Positions 34,065 through 44,664 of a stretch of DNA of 64,000 nt are shown piece after piece (within the stretch, counting starts at the first letter, position 1; each line of letters starts with the position of its first letter). This DNA is from Phoenix dactylifera (lineage: Eukaryota; Streptophyta; Magnoliopsida; Arecales; Arecaceae). Made by a program: the position numbers and the translations under genes. Location of the stretch: positions 18,176,129-18,240,128 of the forward strand of contig NC_052397.1 in assembly GCF_009389715.1 (NCBI RefSeq), in the 5' to 3' direction. The notes under the pieces were generated by a model, which was not told where the DNA came from, ran no database searches, and was given only the letters and a program-made list of their open reading frames with translations.

Positions 34065-34545
34065 GGGCTCGTTTGGTTCGCAGGAAAAGAAGAGGAGAAA
34101 GTGTGGTCAACGGGAAAGTAATGAAATGCCTCTTGTTTGGTTGGAGTTTTCAAAGGAGAGAGATGGGAAAGTTGTATTCCCATGGGAATATGATTCCCAC
34201 ATTTCATGGAAAAGTCTTTCCCATGAGAAACTTGGGAAAGTTACTTTCCCATGAGGTGGGAATCACTCCTTTTTTATTTTTTTCCAAAAAGACCCTTCAG
34301 CATTAAAGAAGCATTAAAGAGGCATTAAAGACCTAATTTTTATTAAGGGCATAATAGGAATTACACTTAACTTTCCTAGGAAAGTGGATAGTCAACCAAA
34401 CATAAGCACTTTGGAAATTTGTCACTTTCCCATGGTTAACCAAACATGCCAAAAGTACTTTCCTAGGTATCCTTTTTCTAGAAATCTGATTTCCAGAAAT
34501 CATATTTTTAAGAGGAAAAATACTTCCCGCGAACCAAACGAGCCT
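34065..34545. mobile_element. PIF/Harbinger-type MITE, 481 bp, second copy
   Basis: It has the same family and orientation as the element at 24481. It begins GGGCTCGTTTGGTTCGCAGG and ends CCCGCGAACCAAACGAGCCT, with TAA on both sides (34062-34064 and 34546-34548). Length differs by 1 bp from the first copy, and the interiors align throughout with scattered substitutions. There is no transposase, so the element depends on an outside source. Confidence 0.88.
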
Positions 34546-34834
34546 TAAATCTGACGTATGACCCTTAAAAGGTGGCTTCATAAATCGTATCCTGGGCCCA
34601 GACGGCCAGTCCAAATTAACCCTTGGAAAGCCTAGATTTGCGCTGCGCTGGCCTAAACTGAAAACTTCTGAGCCAAACGGAAGTGACTGGTGAGTGGACG
34701 TCGAGATGAAAAAATCCCGGTAAAGCTGAAGTCTCCTTCCGACCAGGCATTGGCGGCATGCAGAGCTGCTGCTTGAAAGGCCTTCCCACGCTGCACACAG
34801 AAACTGAATCAGTGGAGAGGGGAAGAAGGGCTCC

Positions 34835-35088
34835 TGTAAGTAGTGTTAAAGGAGAAGAGAGGGAGAGAAAGAGATCTAGGGAAAGGAGAAAAATGATCAC
34901 TTTTTTTTGTATATGATTGAAGAACAGCCATTGCCCTTTTTTTATAAATGAAGGTGGCTATCGTATACAATTCATGTACAGCTATAGTACAGGTCATCTA
35001 CAGCTATAACTACAGCACAGATCCCAACGGCTAGTGTACAGCTAAGTTAACAACAGATCCCAACGGCTAGTGTACAGCTAAGCTAACA
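34835..35088 (-). mobile_element. 3' LTR of a Copia-type retrotransposon (254 bp)
   Basis: On the minus strand it begins TGTTAGCTTAGCTG just after a purine-rich tract (GAGTTTGAGGGAGC) and ends CACTACTTACA, giving TG...CA ends. A TATA-like TTTATAAAAAAAGG lies near 34948-34935. The first 72 bp of the LTR are a 36-bp sequence in two copies (35017-35052 and 35053-35088). Confidence 0.75.
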
Positions 35089-35950
35089 TGCTCCCTCAAA
35101 CTCAAAATGAGAGCGAAGATGCCAACCTGAGTTTGCGAACCAAATTACGATGACACCATGGTGGATGTACCTTTGTAAAGATATCAGCAAGCTGATCCGC
35201 AGAAGCAACATATATCAACTGAATAGTATCTTTCTTGATATGATGCCGAATGAAGTGACAATGTATTTCAATATGCTTCGTTGGCTCATGAAACACATCG
35301 TTATGAGCAATCTGCATGACACTCATATTATCACAATGAAGAGGAGAGCTGCTAGTCAAGGGGACACCCATATCATGTAGTAACCATCGAAGCCATAAGA
35401 ACTCAGAGGTAGTATCTGCCAGTGCACGATACTCAGCCTCTGTACTGGAGCAAGAGACAACCGTTTGCTTCTTGCTTTTTTTAAGAGATAAGAGATGACC
35501 CAAGTAAGAAACAATAGACTGTGGTAGAGCGATGATATGTACGATCTCCTGCCCAATCAGCATTAGAGTAGGCCTGTATATCTAAAGTGGAGTGGGTTGA
35601 AAAATAAAAGCCATGAAACAATGTGCCCTTAATGTACCGAAGGATACGTAAGACTGCGGCATAGTGTGTAGAGCGTGGTGCATGCATAAACTGACTAACC
35701 AGGATGACTGCATAAGAAATGTCAGGACGTGTCATGGTCAGATAGATGAAACTGCCAACCAATTGTCGATATAGAGTCGCATATGTCAACGGTTCACCAT
35801 CTGTGGGAAAAAGCTTAACATTCATTTCCAAAAAACTATCCATGATCTTGCTAACTGTCAACCCAGCACGAGATATCAACTCAAAAGCATACTTAGCTTC
35901 AATTCCCACATGGATTTTGTCATTGCGTTGTTGTTTGGAAAATTTTAACT
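35089..35950 (-). pseudogene. Copia-type polyprotein remnant (end of RT, RNase H)
   Basis: Minus-strand frames 35909-35481 and 35563-35102 overlap and give the C-terminal part of a Ty1/Copia polyprotein. Family marks include YRQLVGSFIYLTMTRPDISY, LRILRYIKGT, YSNADWAGD, SSTEAEYRALA, LHCDNMS, KHIEIHCHFIR and ADQLADIFTK. A frameshift near 35500-35560 splits it, and everything 5' of the late reverse transcriptase is missing, so it is dead. A purine tract and an LTR follow directly on its 3' side, giving the normal order of a Copia element. The break at about 35950 has no clear signature. Confidence 0.9.
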
Positions 35951-36209
35951 TTACCCCAATTTATTAAGGTGCCTAACCAGTGGGGTTTGTCATAGCAAGA
36001 GATAGGGCCCATGTCCACACATGGATCCAACATATCGCCATGGACCCGATCGATTCAAGTATTCTGAATTCGCATCAGCATGGACCACATTGGGCATGAT
36101 GGATACATAATTGGACAAAACACCCTAAGAAAACTTTTCATTGGATTCTTTTGGAATATTTTCGGGCTAAAAGCAACCATAAAATTTTAGAGAAAAAATA
36201 CGAGAATCC

Positions 36210-36300
36210 CTACGAGCGTGTGTTTAAACCTAAATCGGTTATTTGTCAAAGTGATCTTGAATACTTATACATAAGTAAGAAATCCAAAAAAATATAATTT
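36210..36300 (+). mobile_element. TRIM LTR fragment
   Basis: GAGCGTGTGTTTAAACC, ATCGGTTATTTG and GATCTTGAATACTTATACA follow in the same order and spacing as in the TRIM LTRs at 1669, 6492 and 58533. The beginning and end of the LTR are missing. Confidence 0.65.
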
Positions 36301-39300
36301 TTTTTTAGCCAAATTTATGGTGTAATTATTTGGGGCTAGAAATGTCTCAAATACTTTTGATTTATCATGTTATTTACGCTCTCATCAAGTCTTACGTGGG
36401 ACAAATGCAGCAAGATGAATAATAAAATTTGACGAATGCGGGGCACATCATGTCACCCTAATTCGTTCGGCCACCACTAGCGCTTGTTCCCGCAAAAGCC
36501 CATGCTATCATGTCGCGTTGAGAATTAGCACAACCGCTTCCTAGAATGAGGATGGTGGGACTGCGACCTAACCAATCGTGGTGGAGTGTTTGGCGGTGCT
36601 TCTCATTCGACTTGGGCTTTTCTATGATTCGAGGATGATTGCGTGGTTTGAGATGGTATGGTTTAGATTTTGACAAGAATAGGAATGGGATGGGACTCCC
36701 CCCCCCTCTTTTTTTTTTCTCTTCTAACCTCCTTTGTTCAAGAGAATACTTTTATCTCCTTTGTTTTTTTCTTGTGCAATATGTCAAAAATGACAGGACC
36801 ATGGAGTGTTTGCTTTTAATATAATTCAGGTAACTTGTGGAAAAGTCGGCTTTGACCATCCATCGGGGACTAATTAAGCGAGTCTGGTCAAATCTAAGTG
36901 GAACAGTAGGCGTGTCATGTGTGGCAGAATGCGATTGTTGCGTTGTCGTTGGCACTTGGCTGCTTCATTTGTTTGGAATGGCAGAAGGCAATGGACGCTT
37001 GGAGGAGTGGTGGTAACAAAAGCTTGTGGATTTCTTCGCCAGAGAAGCCTGTAATTATGTCGACCAAATATCTAAATAATACCGGTTTCAGCCAATCATC
37101 AAGTAGAATTTGGCGTCGGCACCACAGCAAAGTGGATTGGAAGAGAAGAGGTCAAGATCCATCGTCTTCATTTGCTCGATCTCACTTCTATTGCATTTTT
37201 AATGATTTCTGTGGTAATAAAATAATTCATTCTTGTCCTTCACCAAAACAACCCTCTTGGTATTTTGGTGTTTTCGGTGAATGGAAGCATAATAACTCTA
37301 TATGTTCCTAGCTATATATGAAAATTAAGATAGAGGTTAAAAAAATTCTGTTTCTCTTTTTTGTTGTTATATTTGATTTGATGTACAAGCCTTCCAATTT
37401 ATAGGAGTGACGTAACAAACTCTACGTGATATGTAGCTAGATTTATAAGATATTTCAATAAAATTCAGATTACTCAAGTAACAGCCTAGAGTCCTAGGAT
37501 CTCGTCTTCTCAGCTGAACACTTAGTCTCCTTTTGTTTTGGAGAGTCGATCTTCTTTGTGTGGACTGATTCAACACCATAAAGCAAAAACTACATATCTA
37601 AAACACGTAACAGTAGAAAGAGAGGATGCAAGCGACTCACATAGCCATATTAGACAGATAGAGAATTGAAAAACGGATGTTCAAGTATCCCCCCCCCCCC
37701 CCCCCCTTGCCACTTGGGCAAGAATATATAGGGGTTGCCTCCGAGCACATCTTGTACCTCAAGGCCCGCTTCCCTGCTGTGAGTCCAGTTGGGATATAGG
37801 ATAAAGCGTCCTCTTAAGCGTGGCCTGGATCTGATACTAAATTCACCAAGATATTTCTTGTAAGAAATTAAGGTACTAGCAAAATTTAGTAGTTGTGATG
37901 GCTCCCAACGGAGATATTTTCTTCCTCTTCTTCTTCTTTTCCTTGGAAGGATGCCGGGGCATAGAGATAGTCTCATATAGATTTTTGACACAAGGTGTTG
38001 GAAATTTCTATATTTGCATGGCTGGGCCGATATCTTGCAAATGCTGAGCTCTAAATCGGAGAAATTATTAGGTGGACCAGATCCAAACTATTCTAGATGA
38101 TTTATTCGAAATTATTACATGGATTTAATTCATCCTAGATCCAATGTAGATCTGATCCACCTAATAATAAATTGGGCTGGCCAGAGTTCAGAGGATCTGG
38201 CCCGGTTAGATTTCATAACTGGCCCGCGTAATTCTCGTCGCCTGGGCCTTGAACTGGCTTGGCTAAGTTGCACTGCTGGAAGGCCTGGAGTCCCTCGCAA
38301 AACTCCCACTTGGTGGTCACTTCTCACTCAGTCCAAGAGCCTGAAAGCTCGGTATATTTCAACAAATTGAACGCTAACCAAAGAAGAAATAAGACAAGCA
38401 AAAGGTCCATTGCCTCGAAACGATCAAATATTCCACGATAAAACTGAAAACAAATGGTCGGTTGGCTGCCACTTCTTCGGTCTCTGCCGACAATATTGTA
38501 CCCCTGATAGAGTTTTACGTGCGAGGACCGATTCGTCATCTAGAAATTTTTATTCAGATAAAAAAAATTAAAACGATAAAGAATAAATTTTAGCTGTCCA
38601 AACTAAAATCAATGGTGATCCTTGATGTGAACAGATCATTTTAAATTACATACTTGCAAATTTTATTTAAATGCAAGGTTTAATTTACAAAAGAATTTTT
38701 TTTCCGTTTTATCCTTTCTCTCTTGACGCATTGAGAGTGTGGTGACGTGTTCGCTAATCACGCACGCATGATGGAGGTCTCGCCAGGGTTTTTCTCTAGT
38801 GCTTGTGGCTTTTGTGCTGACACGTCACCGAACAGCATTTCAGGGGGCCCAAGAGCTGATAGCAAAATTGAATGCGGATCGGACACGTGTTTGAAATCAG
38901 AACTTTTATCATTTTTTTAATCAAATAGTTGGACACGTGTTTGTAACGTTTGTAGTTTTTCTAATCCAACAGATTGGCTCTGTCCGTAGGTTCTGCGATT
39001 AAATAAATACTATTGCTTGAACGTGTGAAGAGAGATTGGGTGAAAGGGTACTCACTGGAAGAGGTACTGTAGATAAAAAAAAATATGTCTACAATACCCT
39101 GAAACTTATTATTTTTTTTATTCTTTTGAATATATTTATGCTAAAAATATACAAGCCATTTGTCGTAGAAAAAAAATACTAAATAAATTTTTTTAGCTCT
39201 TGAATCAGAATTTTTTACATGCAAGATCTATTTCTTTTATTATTTTTGGTATTGGCCCTTCCATACTCTCGGCTTGCAAGCAAAACCAAGCCAAGCCAAG

Positions 39301-40500
39301 AGTGCTTTTGTCGTGCGATGAACTATATTTCCATGGGCATATGATGTTCCATGCTGGATTCTTAAAAAAGAATTGTATGCGGCACGTAATGTAGGAAGGC
39401 GGTTTGATAGATGCAGTGGAAAATAATCACGCTCGAATCTCAAAGGTTTGTGTGCCATTGCCAGTGTCTCTTAGTAGTACAAACATAAGCACCAATTAAT
39501 GCACTTGACCTTCTGTAGAAGAAACATAGGCACCTACTTTTTGGCACCGGTAACTAAAGCACTTGTCCTTTGACCTGGATGGATGACACTGGCGTGAGTC
39601 GGTACGTATGTACACTCATGTGGAGAGAAATTAACAAGAGCAATTAAAGTTTGTGGCAACTTTTTTCTTATATTTTTTTGCTTCTTTGAAATGCCGAACC
39701 TAGAGATGACAAGGCGTAAGATTTTCTTCTAAAAACATAGAAATTTCACGACTGGTTGTTAAAATCACATTAACCTAGCCATTATAGAATACCAATTCAA
39801 GTCCAAATACGGTCGGGTATACTGGGAGATGTAGATTTATGAAAAAATATATATTTTATAATTTTTAATTTTTTAATTTTTGCGTCGTTTTATTTATGGA
39901 CGCATGTCAATAGGCTAAACTACATAAATATTATATTTTTTTTAAAATTTTATTATTTTTTATATCTGAATTTAAATATTATCAGATGTCTTACATATTT
40001 TGCCATCATCATGTTGTACATGGTGATTGAAATATATAGATGCGGTGGATCCGGGACGGTCGGATGCAATGCGGCATTACCCAATCTACCGTGCGCTAGA
40101 TGCTGCGTGGACAGCAGATGCGGTGAGAATGTCGATCCCAAGTCCAGATGTTCCTCGTTGCCTTTTGATAAAGATAAAGATTGCAATCACTGCGGTCGGA
40201 CGAGGCTCCGTTCGTGGCACAAAGTCATTGGTTTTCCCTCTCTTTTCCTGGTCAAAAGACTCAGAACTGTCCGTCATGCTGGAGAGAACGGCGGACCCCA
40301 CTTTTGATTCCCTCCCTCGCGTTGTTTGCGTTCAAACGCCATCGAATATGATGCCCATTTTCGCGTCCGGCACTCGGATCTATGAACGATAAGACAGAGA
40401 AAAGTCCCGGAGATACAGGGAACCTGGAAAGCAACGTGGAAAGGGAACTTAGAGAAGATTTAAAAAGAGAGATGACGCCCTGTTTTCATAAAAGAACGTG
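36301..40500. other. Repeat-poor spacer
   Basis: No gene was recognised in these 4.2 kb. Short frames (for example 36919-37311 and 40027-40392 plus) show no family features. Notable items are an 18-base C run (37689-37706) and two identical GGACACGTGTTTG words exactly 50 bp apart (38881 and 38931). The last 500 bp should contain the promoter of the small gene that follows. Confidence 0.4.
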
Positions 40501-40556
40501 TGAGGACGTAAGAACAGTGGGATCAGGGGGAGGTCAAAGGAAAGAGTAGAGGGGAG

Positions 40557-40964
40557 GTGAAGGGAGAGAAGAGGGTACTGATGGAGATGATGAGCTCCGG
40601 GTGCATCGCAGGAAGGTGCTTGGAAGCCCGGGCCCCAACTAAGGTGGGCTTTGTGAGGCTGAACAAGTGGGCAGAGTCGGATGCGGAGTTCCTGAAACTG
40701 AAAGCAGAGAAGGAGAGTTCTGGTTCCTCCACAAGGCAGACATGGCGTGAGAGCTATACCTGCAGGCAGAGGTACCTGAGGAGCTACACCTTCTCCAAGA
40801 AGGAGACAGTGGCAGAGAGGACAAAGAAGTGGTTCGAGGAGAAAAAGGGGAAGGAGAGGAGGAAGAGGACCAGGTCTGTTGGTGGGGCTTCTTGTTTTGG
40901 TTCTGGTGCTGCAGTTGATTGCTTGTTTTCTTGCGTGGTGAGCATAGATGTTGCAGAGCGCTAA
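40557..40964 (+). CDS. Small plant protein of unknown function
   Basis: This is a single-exon frame of 135 codons. I recall similar short proteins in other plants but cannot name a function. The core begins at MMSSGCIAGRCLEARAPTKV, continues VGFVRLNKWAESDAEFL, and has a central CRQRYLRSYTFSKKETV motif. A basic lysine- and arginine-rich stretch (about residues 88-108) follows, and then a cysteine-containing C-terminus, FSCVVSIDVAER. The true start may be the in-frame ATG at 40587 or 40590 rather than 40557, because the conserved-looking part starts there. Its GC content is higher than its surroundings, as in real plant exons. No signal peptide or membrane segment is evident; the basic stretch could be a nuclear signal, which is only a guess. 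Confidence 0.65.
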   Translation: MKGEKRVLMEMMSSGCIAGRCLEARAPTKVGFVRLNKWAESDAEFLKLKAEKESSGSSTRQTWRESYTCRQRYLRSYTFSKKETVAERTKKWFEEKKGKERRKRTRSVGGASCFGSGAAVDCLFSCVVSIDVAER

Positions 40965-43783
40965 GAGTCGTTGATAGAAAGAGGTATTTAGTGGGATCAT
41001 AACACTAGATTTGTGATCTTAAGAATGTTATTGGGCTTATAGCAAAAAAAGAATGTTATTGGGCATTATGACTTGATTGTTTACGCGGTCTGGATACATG
41101 CATCTCCCTGTAACCAACCATCACCTTTTCAACCTCCAAGAGTACTTTATAATATACGAATGCCGTTTTTACCAAAAATAAAAATAAAAAAAATATATTA
41201 AGGAATAGATACCATGCTATCCAAGGCCATTTGAGTAGGAAGGCCTCCTTAAAACCGCCTCTTTCGCTCTCTAGATTTAATAGACGAGGTAAGCTTGACG
41301 CGTTGCCAAAGTGCTTTCTGAAAGAGGGCCCAATGTTTGCTTCCCATCATTTTTTTTCTTCTTTGAATTTTTTTACATCTATTTTAAGCCATTAATTAGT
41401 AATTTGTCAGAAGTACCATGGTATGAATAAATCAACGGACAGCGATCGCGCAATGCTTATAAAAACTTCTAGATTTTTTCCTTTTTTTTGATGAAAAAGG
41501 GAGGGAGGATCCACCCCATATTTTTTTCAGATAAAGAACGTACAAAAGAGGAAAAGGCTCAAAGAAAGAGAAAAAATCCCTTAAATTCCATCGAACATTG
41601 GAGATGAAATGCCAAATTCAAATTTGAAATTTCTTTCGTACAAATAGTAAACATCACTCGAATTTCGAAGATCAAATTTCAGAATTCAGAAATTGCCAAC
41701 ATGGGCCACTTCGATGGAGTGAGGCCGAGGTCGCTTCCGAGGCCCAATAGAGGATTAGAGGTGCCCTCTTAATTAACGTGTCACACTGGTGTCCATGCGT
41801 CAAGGAACTCTGCAGTCAGGAATGGTTCCAGCATCTGCTTAGGTGTGGCCGTAGGTTGGGATGTGCCTGGAAACACCCATGAGTTGCTTCCAGGGCGCCG
41901 AGCGGGACGGGGGCGGACCACCTTCTGATTCGAGACTTATGGGCTATGGATGGGAATGGGAAGGCCTTTCAGGCCAAACATGTGTTAGGTAGGTTAATGG
42001 AGCCGCGGATTGAGCGGCTGCTTGCGCGGCAAGCCACTCTGAAGATACGCTATGGACTAAAGAGAGAGAGTTGCCTATGGTATTTCGTAATATTTTATTC
42101 TCTGATTTTATTGGATGTGTTCGTATCCAAGTGGTATGAATCGCCCTCTTAAGCGCAAAAAAACAAAAACAAAAACAAAAAAAACAAAACAAACATTCAT
42201 GAGTTGCTCAGCCATTGGGCTGGGGACACGGTGGACCCAGCTCTCTTGTGCTGGCAGGCAATGCAGCTCAGTTGGAAGAGTTAGCTAATCAAGGACTTGG
42301 GTCTCAAATAAAGTAAATTTGTGCTCGAAGTTCTAACCTGACGTTGATGTTAAAAGGAAGAGAAAGAAGAAAATAAAAGGTTGGCCGTAGGCATAACCTT
42401 GAAGGGCTTTTTTCAGCATATCACACTCAATATTTTATAAAATATTATGCATAAATGCACTTATTCCTATTGACAAATAGAGCTAGGTTAACTTCTTTTC
42501 CAGGCAATATAGATAGACTTCCATGAGTTGATTTATAAATGGAGATAAGAAGGGGTGCTGTATATAATTTGATAAATCAATGATGGGCGTGGTAAGCAAA
42601 CAAACAAGCATGTCTGGTGGGCTGAAGCCCAGTAGAACTCAAGCCTTGGTGAATCTTAGTGCAAAGCGCTCTAGATCGCTTCTTGGACCAATACATATGC
42701 AGTCTGAAAAAGTCTCAAATGATTTAATTAAAACATTTATATTCAAACGGAGCAAGAAAAGGAAAATTAAATCGTGGGACTTCTAGGTTTAGAGGAGGAG
42801 ACAAGTGACCAGGGTTTGATCTAAATGTGATCCTTTAATTATTTCTCCACTTTCTTTACTTTCTTTTCATGCACCTCCAGGTAATCTTTCCTACATTTCG
42901 GTACCCAAAAAATCCCTCTATGTGCAAACATGGACAATTTAGCGGGGTCCATAAGCGAGTGGCCATGCATGCAATTAAACATGGCCTATGTGCAGGCCCA
43001 GTCCCAAATTGATGATTTGCTTTCATTGTTTTTTGGTCGGAGGAGATGCTCTTCAGAGTGTCAGTATAATATTGTTAACGGAAAAAAAAAGAAGGTGTCA
43101 TCAAAATGGGTATTCATGGAAATTTTAATTGTCAAAATTATTGAAGATATGGTTTCACAAATCATCAGAGAAATCTCGTAGGGTTCGCAGCTGGACGCTC
43201 ATGACTCTTCAGCGAGCCTCGCCTAAAAAGATGGTATGATGGGAGATAGACTCTAGAGATTGCTTGGCAAGAGGAGAGTACCATTGTATCATAATCCTTA
43301 CTTCAGGGGGCTGCTGTGCCCCATATATAACCATCCTCACCTACCAGAAATAAATGCCCCCATCTTCTCTTTTTGATAAGTAAAATGCCCCATCCAGTCT
43401 CCATTCCTACCACTACCGCTACCTTGAGAGCCCAACCCTTAAAGTCACAAAGCTAAAATTTGAAGTCATGTCCTTAAAAGCAACATGGAAAAAGGTGCAG
43501 TATAGATTGATGAAGGGTGTAACCTGAAAGAAGTGCGGATGAAGTGCCCTATCCTATATGATCTTGGACCTTTGTTAAATCTCGAAAATGATAGCCCACT
43601 CAACTGTGGAATTACATGATTACATCAATGCCCGTCTTCGTCCGCGAGGCCCCATGGCCACGGCAACGCCGGACGACCTCTGCCGAGCTTCTTGGCGCCG
43701 AGCCAAGCCATGAATTCTGCCACCGTTCGCTCTTTTCAAGTGCATGGCTTCTCTTCATAATTGAGGGCCAACTAACTGATGTG

Positions 43784-43786
<3 letters not shown>
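40965..43786. other. Spacer with a possible tRNA-like SINE trace
   Basis: No gene was recognised. Near 42260-42340 the text GCAGCTCAGTTGGAAGAG resembles a tRNA D-arm (A box), but no convincing B box follows at the right distance. It may be a worn SINE. Confidence 0.35.

Positions 43787-43822
<36 letters not shown>
43787..43822. repeat. CT dinucleotide microsatellite
   Basis: An uninterrupted CT run of about 36 bp is followed directly by GCAG, so it could be mistaken for a splice acceptor. No exon was recognised after it. Confidence 0.95.
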
Positions 43823-43825
<3 letters not shown>

Positions 43826-44608
43826 GATGTACCTCTCACCTGAGGATTATTTTGGTCCGGTGTCTTTTAGTTCATCTCCCATTCTTGTCGAACACCGACA
43901 AGCCCATCAATTTCTCAGACTTTGTGCTCAACTATTTAATGATTATGTCAAACGACGTCGAGGCTTAATTTGGTTGGTGTTTCTCTCTCTTACTTATAGG
44001 TAACCGTAATTGTCATCCGTGTCACCTTTGGAGCAGTTTAGCTTGGCTTGTAGAATGGTCATATTTTACATATATAGAACCATAGCTTAAACTATGTTGC
44101 CATGGATGGTTTTATATATTAATGTTGTAACATAGTAAATATCGGGGCATGTCTTGCTCGTCTGACACTTGTTTGATTAACGCAGCAAGTATCGTTTCTT
44201 CAACTTGACCAAGCTGCGGTCCCATTACCGTATCATTTATGCTTTTGAGTAGAAAAAAAAAGGAACCTTTTTCTTGCGTTTCGTAAGCATTTCCTCGTTT
44301 ATCCTATATCGATCTGTGCCATGGTCCATAAAGTTGATACTATGTTCGGCCCTGCAAGCATGGGTCGATGTGAATTTTGAGCTGCTGGAGAAGCGAAATA
44401 ATTGGCCCCAATAGTTCGAGGCAACATTCGCTGGGTTTCCAGCCTTTGCGAGTGGGTTCGCCGGGCCTCTTGTTGATCAGTTTGGACAGGTGTCCCAAGC
44501 TAACTATTGAGAGGCTGCATCGGTCAGGTAATCTGATGCCAGCACCACCCCAGGCGAATTGATGCCTTCCAATATGAAACACATATCCACGTGCAAGTTG
44601 GCAGCCAG

Positions 44609-44664
<56 letters not shown>

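Noticed and set aside
36919..37311. Plus-strand frame of 130 codons
   Set aside because: No recognisable domain, composition like the surrounding spacer, and no splice or promoter context.
40027..40392. Plus-strand frame of 121 codons just upstream of the small gene
   Set aside because: Three frames are open here at once and none shows a family pattern; it more likely lies in the promoter region.
40449..41000. Minus-strand frame of 183 codons opposite the small gene
   Set aside because: It is the shadow of the plus-strand frame 40557-40964, rich in proline and leucine from the complementary strand.
42259..42340. Possible tRNA gene (GCAGCTCAGTTGGAAGAG)
   Set aside because: Only the D-arm looks right; no matching acceptor stem, anticodon arm or T-arm could be drawn.
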